From: DASQDN01 sp035630195
GTDB lineage: Bacteria > Acidobacteriota > Terriglobia > Bryobacterales > Bryobacteraceae
Reading direction: 5' to 3'
NCBI GenBank assembly: GCA_035630195.1
Contig: DASQLD010000512.1
Coordinates: 1 to 5,924 of the forward strand
Length of the DNA stretch: 5,924 nt
The position numbers and the translations under genes were made by a program. The notes below the pieces were generated by a model. The model saw only the letters and a list, made by a program, of their open reading frames with translations, was not told the DNA's origin and did no database searches. This document shows positions 1 to 5,653 of the stretch, piece after piece. Numbering within the stretch: position 1 is the stretch's first letter; each line of letters opens with the position of its first letter.

Positions 1-1
1 C

Positions 2-1978
2 GTCGGTATCCCTCTGCAATGGGTATCCGTTGCGGCGTTCCTCATTGCAGCCGCTCTCATCCTGATGGGCCGATGGAAATGGGCTGTCGCGCCTGTTGCG
101 CTTTTGATCCTTAAGGCGATAATTCCGCCCATCGTTTCCGGCGTTTATGTGAAGCCGAATGAACTTGCTCTGCAGCGTCCATTCATCAAAGCTCACATTG
201 AAGCAACGCGTTCTGCATATGGTCTCGATTCACGATTGAAGGAGGTCCAGCATCCTGGCATTTCCGAGGCGCCGATCGACATCGTCAAGAATCAACCGCT
301 TCTCGAGAACGTTCGTCTCTGGGACTGGCGAGCCTTTCACGATACGGTGACGCAACTGCAGGCGCTGCGGCAGTATTACGTGTTCTCCGACACCGACGTC
401 GACCGCTACATGCTGAACGGAAACATCCGGCAGGTGATGCTATCGCCAAGAGAGCTCGACATCCGGCAGTTACCGGATGCGCGGACCAATTGGATCAACG
501 GGCACTTCATCTACACGCATGGCTACGGCATAGTGATGGCGGACGCGACGAGGATCAACGCCAATGGCCAGCCCGTCTTCGTCGTACAAGACGCTCCGCC
601 GCGTATCAACACCCCGAACTTGAAGCTGACTCGACCGGAGATCTATTACGGTGAAGTCACACACGAGCCTGTCTACGTTCGCACCGAGCAAGCCGAGTTC
701 AACTATCCGGCTGGTTCCAACAACGTACAGAATCGCTATGAAGGGAAGGGCGGAATCCCGATCAGTGGCTTTGGCATGCGCCTGGCTGCTGCGTTGCTTC
801 ACATGGATCGCAATATCCTGCTCACCGGCTACCTTCGGCCGGACAGCCGGATGATGATCAACCGAAACGTGCGAGAGCGCGTCTCGAAGCTTGCCGATTT
901 TATCGAGTGGGATACGGATCCTTATCTGATCGTTACGGATGAAGGCAAGCTCGTGTGGATGATCGACGGTTATACAACGTCCATCCGTCATCCGTATTCC
1001 CGGCGCGTGCGCCTGGGCGAGATTGGCACGTTCAACTACATCCGCAACTCGGTCAAAGCCACGGTCGACGCCTATGACGGACACGTGACGCTGTATGTCT
1101 ACGACAACAACGATCCGATCATTCGCGCGTGGCAGGCGATGTTCCCCAATCTTTTCCGTAACGGGGATGAACTTCCGCAGAACCTTCGGTCCCATGTGCG
1201 CTACTCGGAGACATTATTCCGCGGCCAGAACGAGATATATCGGGCTTTTCACATGCAGGATCCAGAGGCCTTCTATAACAAGGAAGATCTCTGGGACGTA
1301 TCAAGAAGCGTTTATTCCCAAGCACAGCAGGGCCAGAGCCCGGCGCCGACATATGTTGTGGCGACAGTGCCAGGCGGAACGAAGCCGGAGTTCCTGCTGC
1401 TCCAGTCCTTTACTCCACGAAGCAAGGACAACCTGATCGGAGTGATGGCGGCGCGCTGCGATCCGGAACACTATGGCGAGATCGTCGTGTTCCAGCTCTC
1501 GAAGGAGAGCCTGATTTATGGCCCTCTTCAGATCGAAGCGCGCATCGATTCAGACCAGAACATCGCCAAGGACCTGGCGCTTTGGAATCAGCAGGGCTCG
1601 CAAGTACTTCGTGGGCAGATGCTTGTGCTACCGATCGACGACACGTTCCTATACGTAGAGCCTATCTACATCCAGTCTTCGCAAGCGCGCATGCCGCAGT
1701 TGAAGAAGGTAGTGCTGGCGGTGGGCAACAGGCTCATCTACCGCGACACATATGAGGAGGCCTTAGCGGAACTCGCAGGCGGCGCGACTCCGGCGCCGGT
1801 GACGACTTCTCAGAAAGTACGCGAAGAAGCTCCCGTTACCTCCGCCGCGCCGCCGTCAGCGAACATCGACGGCGTACGCCAGCACCTTCGCCGTTATCGA
1901 GAACTATCGAGTCAGGGTCGGTGGTCCGAGGCGGGCAGGGAACTCGAAGCGCTCGAAAAACTTGTAGGTGGCCGGTAG
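2..1978 (+). CDS. UPF0182 family membrane protein, 5' end cut by window
   Basis: The frame is open from base 2 to the TAG at 1976-1978, giving 658 visible residues. The family is usually about 900 residues, so the N-terminal membrane part lies outside the window. The ATG at 65 is only an internal Met. Visible residues 5-22 and about 27-49 are hydrophobic and look like the last two membrane segments, split by a GRWKW turn. They are followed by the family-typical KPNELALQRPFI and the I-x-x-TRxAYGL stretch (about 51-75). Further on is a block around WDWRAFHDTVTQLQALR and YYVFSDTDVDRY, then a long, probably extracytoplasmic domain. A Pro/Ala/Ser linker (about 593-618) leads to a short charged helical tail (about 619-658), also typical. 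The molecular function of UPF0182 (Pfam UPF0182, COG1615) is unknown. The 3' end overlaps the convergent deaminase gene by 67 bp. Family assignment is firm; function is not. Confidence 0.93.
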   Translation, partial: VGIPLQWVSVAAFLIAAALILMGRWKWAVAPVALLILKAIIPPIVSGVYVKPNELALQRPFIKAHIEATRSAYGLDSRLKEVQHPGISEAPIDIVKNQPLLENVRLWDWRAFHDTVTQLQALRQYYVFSDTDVDRYMLNGNIRQVMLSPRELDIRQLPDARTNWINGHFIYTHGYGIVMADATRINANGQPVFVVQDAPPRINTPNLKLTRPEIYYGEVTHEPVYVRTEQAEFNYPAGSNNVQNRYEGKGGIPISGFGMRLAAALLHMDRNILLTGYLRPDSRMMINRNVRERVSKLADFIEWDTDPYLIVTDEGKLVWMIDGYTTSIRHPYSRRVRLGEIGTFNYIRNSVKATVDAYDGHVTLYVYDNNDPIIRAWQAMFPNLFRNGDELPQNLRSHVRYSETLFRGQNEIYRAFHMQDPEAFYNKEDLWDVSRSVYSQAQQGQSPAPTYVVATVPGGTKPEFLLLQSFTPRSKDNLIGVMAARCDPEHYGEIVVFQLSKESLIYGPLQIEARIDSDQNIAKDLALWNQQGSQVLRGQMLVLPIDDTFLYVEPIYIQSSQARMPQLKKVVLAVGNRLIYRDTYEEALAELAGGATPAPVTTSQKVREEAPVTSAAPPSANIDGVRQHLRRYRELSSQGRWSEAGRELEALEKLVGGR

Positions 1979-2856
1979 TCGAGCGCGTAGCGGAGACCGT
2001 TCGCGGCAAGCACCATTTTGTCGATTCCGAAATGATCGCGGGCGATGGCGTACTCCTTGTGGAGAGACGTTGCGAAGAGGGCTGGGTCATCGGTGTTCAC
2101 TGTAATCGGGACACCTGCATCGTAAAGCTTGCGGATGGGGTGCGCTTCGAGAGACGCTACCGCGCCTGTGCACACGTTGCTCGTGATGCAGACTTCCAAC
2201 GGAATGTTGTCGTCCCTCAGGGTCCGCATCAGCTCAGGATCTTCGACGGCTCGGATGCCGTGGCCGATCCGATTCGCCCCGAGCTCTAAACACGCCCAGA
2301 TCGAAGCTGGTCCATCGGTTTCTCCCGCATGGGGGACTAGAGCGAGCCCGTTGTTTCGGGCGTAACGGAAGACGTCACGGAACCAGCCGGCCGGTCCGCG
2401 CACTTCGTCCCCCCCGATCCCGAAGGCGACGACACCGTCGTGCTTCCGCTCGACTGCAATCTCGGCAACACGCATAGCGCCTTCATGCCCGAACTGCCGG
2501 ATGGCGTCAAAGACCCATCGGATCTCAACCGGGCTACTAGTTGCCTCGTGGACAAGAGCGTCGAAGATGGCGTGAAAATTGTGTTCCTTCCAAAGGATTA
2601 CGCCCGCGGAAAGAGTGATCTCAGCGTAAACGACTTCCTGGTCTGCGAGCCGTTCGAAGCAGCGGCGCGCAGCGAGAGCATAATGCTCTGGTTCCCGTAA
2701 CTGGCGACTGACCCATACGTAGCTTTGAAGGAAACCGCCGAAGTCGTGAAAGCGGAAGCGTTCCCTCACGTCGTCAAGTTGAAGGGAGGGATCGATATCA
2801 ACGAGGGTCTCGGGCTCTATAGAGCCCTCGAGATGCAAATGCAATTCAGCCAGCAC
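1912..2856 (-). CDS. Adenosine deaminase family protein (adenosine or aminodeoxyfutalosine deaminase)
   Basis: Zinc-dependent hydrolytic deaminase of the adenosine/AMP deaminase superfamily, presumably cytoplasmic. With a GTG start at 2856 it has 314 residues, close to the roughly 330 of bacterial Add. The motifs are in order: HLHLEGS near the N-terminus (metal ligands H6 and H8), YAEITLSAG (77-85), HAGET (ligand H176, catalytic E179), GHG (H199), SNVCTGAV (226-233) and NTDDP (D256, D257). All expected zinc and catalytic residues are present. GTG at 2856 is the only usable start in the gap to glgB and places AELHLHLEG where homologues begin. Earlier in-frame starts would add up to 58 residues antisense to glgB. 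No Shine-Dalgarno is visible. The last 20 residues or so are Ser/Pro-rich and look unlike the family; they are encoded partly antisense to the UPF0182 tail. The substrate is unproven: adenosine is the default, and aminodeoxyfutalosine (menaquinone synthesis) is a real alternative. Confidence 0.92.
   Translation of the reverse strand: MLAELHLHLEGSIEPETLVDIDPSLQLDDVRERFRFHDFGGFLQSYVWVSRQLREPEHYALAARRCFERLADQEVVYAEITLSAGVILWKEHNFHAIFDALVHEATSSPVEIRWVFDAIRQFGHEGAMRVAEIAVERKHDGVVAFGIGGDEVRGPAGWFRDVFRYARNNGLALVPHAGETDGPASIWACLELGANRIGHGIRAVEDPELMRTLRDDNIPLEVCITSNVCTGAVASLEAHPIRKLYDAGVPITVNTDDPALFATSLHKEYAIARDHFGIDKMVLAANGLRYALDYRPPTSFSSASSSLPASDHRP
2812..2827. repeat. Perfect 16-bp palindrome, possible operator upstream of glgB
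   Basis: GGGCTCTATAGAGCCC reads identically on both strands. It lies 49 bp upstream of the glgB start and inside codons about 10-15 of the deaminase gene (G-S-I-E-P). It uses the codons TCT and ATA, which seem uncommon for a GC-rich gene. In RNA it could fold as a 6-bp stem with a UAUA loop. It may be a dimeric repressor site or chance. Confidence 0.35.
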
Positions 2857-2876
2857 TACTTGACATAATAGCGGCG
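2857..2876. promoter_or_regulatory. Candidate bidirectional promoter between deaminase gene and glgB
   Basis: This 20-bp spacer separates two divergent start codons. On the plus strand, TGACATAAT (2861-2869) resembles an extended -10 element (TGn plus a hexamer one base from TATAAT), ending 7 nt before the glgB ATG. On the minus strand, TATTAT (2870-2865), also one base from consensus, ends 8 nt before the deaminase GTG. The two hexamers overlap by five bases. Transcription would start at or next to each start codon, giving leaderless mRNAs, which fits the absence of a Shine-Dalgarno on either side. No good -35 partner was found for either hexamer. Promoter activity is inferred. Confidence 0.5.
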
Positions 2877-5081
2877 ATGGCTCTGCAAACCCCGTCGGTT
2901 GAAACGCATAACGAGATTGAAGCAATCGTCGGGGGGTATCACGGTGACGCCTTCCGTATTCTGGGTCCGCACTCGCTGCCGGACGGTAAAGACGGCGGCT
3001 CGCGTTGGGTTGTCCGCGCGTTTCTTCCACATGCGTCGACTGTCGAAGTGTTGCTGAACGGCGCGGCAGTTCCGATGGAGAAGAAGCACGCCTATGGTTT
3101 TTTCGAGGCGCATTTCGATGGCGAACCGCTGAACTACAGGTACCGGCTACATCTGTGGAACGGCTCCATTGAGATTCTGGACGACGCCTACCGCTACCCG
3201 CCGCTGCTCACTGATTTCGATTTATACCTACACGGCGAAGGCACCCACTACGAAAGCTACAACACCTTCGGCGCGCATATTGTTGAATCGCTCGGCGTGG
3301 TGGGTGTGCGCTTTGCTGTATGGGCGCCAAACGCCGAGGTCGTCACGGTGGTGGGCGAGTTCAATCACTGGGACACGCGAAGGCATCCGATGCGACTTAG
3401 AACCGGCGGCATCTGGGAGATTTTCATCCCCGACATTGCCGAAGGCATGCCGTACAAATACTACGTACGATCGCGTCATCTCGGTCACCGTCAACTGAAG
3501 GCCGATCCTTATGGCTTCGGGGGCGAGGTGCCGCCCAAATCTGCGTCAGTAGTGGTGAATCTCGAGTCTCACACCTGGAACGATCACGAGTGGATGTCGA
3601 GACGCGCGCAGACCAATTGGCTGAAGCAGCCCATGTCGATCTATGAGGTTCACGTAGAATCCTGGTTGCGCAAGCCTGACGGCACGAGCCTTTCATATCG
3701 TGAGATGGCGGTTAGCCTGGTGCAGTACGTCAAAGAGATGAACTACACGCACGTCGAGTTGATGCCTTTAATGGAGCATCCATTCTCGGGTTCGTGGGGA
3801 TACCAGGTGATCGGCTACTATGCGCCGACTTCGCGGTTCGGAACCCCGCAAGACTTCATGTTCCTGATCGATAGCTTCCATCAGAACGGTATTGGCGTTC
3901 TGATGGACTGGGTGCCTGCGCATTTTCCTAAGGATGCGCACGGTCTGGCGTTCTTCGATGGAACGGCGCTGTACGAACATGCCGATCCCCGCAAGGGCGA
4001 GCACAGCGATTGGGGAACGCTCATCTTCAACTATGGACGCAACGAGGTTCGAACATTCCTGATTTCGAACGCGGTCTTTTGGCTGAAGAAGTATCACATC
4101 GACGGACTGCGTGTCGACGCGGTTGCCTCAATGCTGTACCTCGATTACTCACGCAAGGCGGGCGAATGGATTCCGAACCAGTACGGCGGGAATGAGAATC
4201 TCGAAGCCATCTCGCTGTTGCGGACGTTCAATGAAGTCGCGCACAAAGTGGAAGGCGCGATCACTGTAGCCGAAGAGTCCACCGCTTTCCCGGGCGTGTC
4301 GAAGCCGACGTACCTGAACGGGCTGGGCTTCACGATGAAGTGGAACATGGGCTGGATGCACGACATGCTCCACTACTTCTCGCAAGAGCCGATTCATCGT
4401 AAGTATAGTCACGGCAATATCACGTTTAGCCTGCTGTACGCCTTTACGGAGAATTTTGTGCTGCCGATCTCGCATGACGAAGTGGTCCATGGTAAGAGGT
4501 CGCTGCTGAACAAAATGCCGGGCGATGAGTGGCAGCGATATGCCAACGCGAGAGCATTTTTGGCCTATATGTGGGCGCATCCCGGCAAGAAACTGCTCTT
4601 CATGGGCTCGGATATCGGCAACCCGTGGGAGTGGAACCATGACAGCGCGATTCCATGGAATCTGCTGCAGTATGAGCCGCACAAAAAGCTGCAGCTATTT
4701 GTCAAAGAACTGAATCGCTTATACCGGACGTTGCCGGCGTTGTATGAAGTGGATTTCCACTACAGCGGCTTCGAATGGATCGACTTTCACGATGCGAACA
4801 ACTCGGTGATCGCCTTCCTTCGCCGTGGCGCGGATCCGGCCGATGTTGTTCTGTTCTGCTGCAACTTCACGCCGGTCTCGCGAGAGAATTATCGCTTCGG
4901 CGTTCCGGAGGAGGGCCTCTATGAGGAGATCCTGAACAGCGATTCCGAGTTGTTCGGAGGAAGTAACATGGGGAACAGCGGTATGGTCTCGACACAGGCT
5001 CATCCGATACATGGCCGCTCTTATAGTCTGTCGGTCATGCTGCCCCCGCTAGGTATCGTCGCTTTCCGGAAGCGCGGTTAA
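2877..5081 (+). CDS. glgB: 1,4-alpha-glucan branching enzyme (GH13)
   Basis: Cuts alpha-1,4 glucan chains and rejoins them as alpha-1,6 branches in glycogen synthesis in the cytoplasm. It has 734 residues, close to the 728 of E. coli GlgB. The order is an N1 module (about 12-115, with GYHGDAFRILGPH), a CBM48 module (about 140-232, FAVWAPNAEVVTVVGEFNHWD), a GH13 barrel (about 250-620) and a C-terminal beta domain (about 625-734). Catalytic regions: DWVPAH (344-349); DGLRVDAV with nucleophile D414; VAEES with acid/base E467; ISHDEVVHGK with H533-D534. YEVHVESW (256-263) and WGYQVIGYYAPTSRFG (307-322) are also classic. The ATG at 2877 lies at the usual distance before the first module. There is no clear Shine-Dalgarno, but a -10-like hexamer lies 7 nt upstream. 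The gene diverges from the deaminase with a 20-bp gap, and its stop codon overlaps the stop of the convergent toxin gene. No other glycogen gene is in the window. All key residues are intact. Confidence 0.98.
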   Translation: MALQTPSVETHNEIEAIVGGYHGDAFRILGPHSLPDGKDGGSRWVVRAFLPHASTVEVLLNGAAVPMEKKHAYGFFEAHFDGEPLNYRYRLHLWNGSIEILDDAYRYPPLLTDFDLYLHGEGTHYESYNTFGAHIVESLGVVGVRFAVWAPNAEVVTVVGEFNHWDTRRHPMRLRTGGIWEIFIPDIAEGMPYKYYVRSRHLGHRQLKADPYGFGGEVPPKSASVVVNLESHTWNDHEWMSRRAQTNWLKQPMSIYEVHVESWLRKPDGTSLSYREMAVSLVQYVKEMNYTHVELMPLMEHPFSGSWGYQVIGYYAPTSRFGTPQDFMFLIDSFHQNGIGVLMDWVPAHFPKDAHGLAFFDGTALYEHADPRKGEHSDWGTLIFNYGRNEVRTFLISNAVFWLKKYHIDGLRVDAVASMLYLDYSRKAGEWIPNQYGGNENLEAISLLRTFNEVAHKVEGAITVAEESTAFPGVSKPTYLNGLGFTMKWNMGWMHDMLHYFSQEPIHRKYSHGNITFSLLYAFTENFVLPISHDEVVHGKRSLLNKMPGDEWQRYANARAFLAYMWAHPGKKLLFMGSDIGNPWEWNHDSAIPWNLLQYEPHKKLQLFVKELNRLYRTLPALYEVDFHYSGFEWIDFHDANNSVIAFLRRGADPADVVLFCCNFTPVSRENYRFGVPEEGLYEEILNSDSELFGGSNMGNSGMVSTQAHPIHGRSYSLSVMLPPLGIVAFRKRG
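5078..5081. other. TTAA shared by the convergent glgB and toxin stop codons
   Basis: The four-base palindrome TTAA contains the glgB stop TAA (5079-5081, plus strand) and the toxin stop TAA (5080-5078, minus strand). There is no space for a terminator between the two genes, so their transcripts should overlap at the 3' ends. Confidence 0.9.
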
Positions 5082-5374
5082 TCGTCGAAGATAGGCGCCA
5101 GATCTCGACTACCGTGCAAGATTCGCGCTACATAGACTTGTTGATCAAGCACGGTGTAAAACACGACGTAGTACGAAACCACTACAGACCGCAGACTGCC
5201 AGGTAAATCCGGGCGTTTACGTCCCATTCTTGGGTACTTCGGCAGAAGCCTCAACGCTTCATATATCTCATCGAGAACTTCATCGACTATGTCGATGCTT
5301 TGCGATTCCTGCTCGATGTAACCAGCGATGTCATTAAAATCGCGCTGCGCGTCGCGAGAAAGGCGGAGCGTCAT
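5078..5374 (-). CDS. ParE-like type II toxin (RelE/ParE superfamily)
   Basis: Small 98-residue protein with the RelE/ParE plasmid-stabilisation fold pattern. It starts LRLSRDAQRDFNDIAGYI (beta strand then helix). Around 41-57 is the loop LLPKYPRMGRKRPDL, then a beta hairpin VSYYVVFYTV (66-75), and near the end the family signature ILHGSRDL (85-92). Known ParE members poison DNA gyrase, while RelE members cleave mRNA on the ribosome. The HGxRDL ending and lack of an obvious RelE catalytic set favour ParE, but the target is inferred. Its ATG (5374-5372) overlaps the antitoxin stop by one base, so translational coupling is likely; a GGGA at 5382-5379 is only 4 nt away and weak as a ribosome site. 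The TAA stop (5080-5078) overlaps the glgB stop on the other strand. Confidence 0.88.
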   Translation of the reverse strand: MTLRLSRDAQRDFNDIAGYIEQESQSIDIVDEVLDEIYEALRLLPKYPRMGRKRPDLPGSLRSVVVSYYVVFYTVLDQQVYVARILHGSRDLAPIFDD

Positions 5375-5376
5375 TA
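5372..5376 (-). other. TAATG stop/start overlap coupling antitoxin and toxin
   Basis: On the minus strand the antitoxin TAA (5376-5374) and toxin ATG (5374-5372) share an A. This one-base overlap is typical of type II toxin-antitoxin operons and suggests the toxin is translated by ribosomes terminating on the antitoxin frame. Confidence 0.8.
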
Positions 5377-5640
5377 TTTCCCACGAGCATTCCGTTGACG
5401 AGTGTTTCGTTTTATGTCCTCGATAAATTCCTTGAGGGTCTCGTCCGTATACTCGGTGTATTCGCCACGCTCCGTCTCATCGAGAGCGATTTGGACATCT
5501 GCTCGGAGTTTGGAAAGCTTCCCTTCACGCGCCAACCAGTGATCGAGCGCCTCTTTTAGTACCAGTGACTTTTCTCTGCCAGTCGTCTGGACGATTCGAT
5601 CGAGGGCCGATTCCTGTTCCGGAGTGAGAATCACTTCCAT
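5374..5640 (-). CDS. Ribbon-helix-helix antitoxin (ParD/CopG-like)
   Basis: An 88-residue protein encoded directly before the ParE-like toxin, the usual antitoxin-first order. The N-terminus reads as a short beta strand (MEVILT), helix A (about 7-20, PEQESALDRIVQTTG) and helix B (about 23-36, EKSLVLKEALDHWL). This is a ribbon-helix-helix DNA-binding dimer, and the GREKS turn is typical. Residues about 40-88 are charged, with TERGEYTEYTDETLKEFIEDI. This is the type of tail that wraps and neutralises ParE toxins in known pairs. The stop and the toxin ATG share one base (TAATG). Autorepression of the pair by the RHH domain is expected from the family; I could not identify an operator. The gene begins 13 bp after the oxidoreductase stop, so read-through from that gene is possible. 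Confidence 0.85.
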   Translation of the reverse strand: MEVILTPEQESALDRIVQTTGREKSLVLKEALDHWLAREGKLSKLRADVQIALDETERGEYTEYTDETLKEFIEDIKRNTRQRNARGK

Positions 5641-5652
5641 AATCCCAGTTTA
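5641..5652 (-). promoter_or_regulatory. Weak candidate -10 element before the antitoxin
   Basis: On the minus strand TAAACT (5652-5647) matches four of six -10 consensus positions and the TAnnnT pattern seen at leaderless promoters. It ends 6 nt before the antitoxin ATG. No matching -35 was found, and only 13 bp separate the antitoxin from the upstream stop. The pair may instead rely on read-through from the oxidoreductase. Confidence 0.2.
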
Positions 5653-5653
5653 C

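Noticed and set aside
65..67. ATG as the true start of the UPF0182 protein
   Set aside because: The frame is open to the window edge, the residues before it form the rest of a membrane segment, and the family is much longer.
470..1195. 241-residue open frame antisense to the UPF0182 gene
   Set aside because: It mirrors the UPF0182 codons, is rich in His, Asp, Arg and Val as expected for an antisense shadow, has no recognisable domain, and the plus-strand gene is certain.
1921..2700. Plus-strand open frames across the deaminase gene
   Set aside because: They are antisense shadows; the minus-strand frame holds every ADA-family motif in order.
2860..2865. Perfect TTGACA as a -35 box for glgB
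   Set aside because: A -10 box at normal spacing would fall inside glgB after its start codon, where no TATAAT-like sequence is seen. The bases are better explained as part of the extended -10 TGACATAAT.
2857..3030. Upstream ATG for the deaminase at 3030, adding 58 residues
   Set aside because: The extension is antisense to the start of glgB, is rich in Arg and Pro, and homologues begin just before AELHLHLEG. The GTG at 2856 is preferred.
4149..4682. 177-residue open frame antisense to glgB
   Set aside because: It is a shadow of the glgB catalytic domain with no domain of its own; the glgB motifs are intact throughout.
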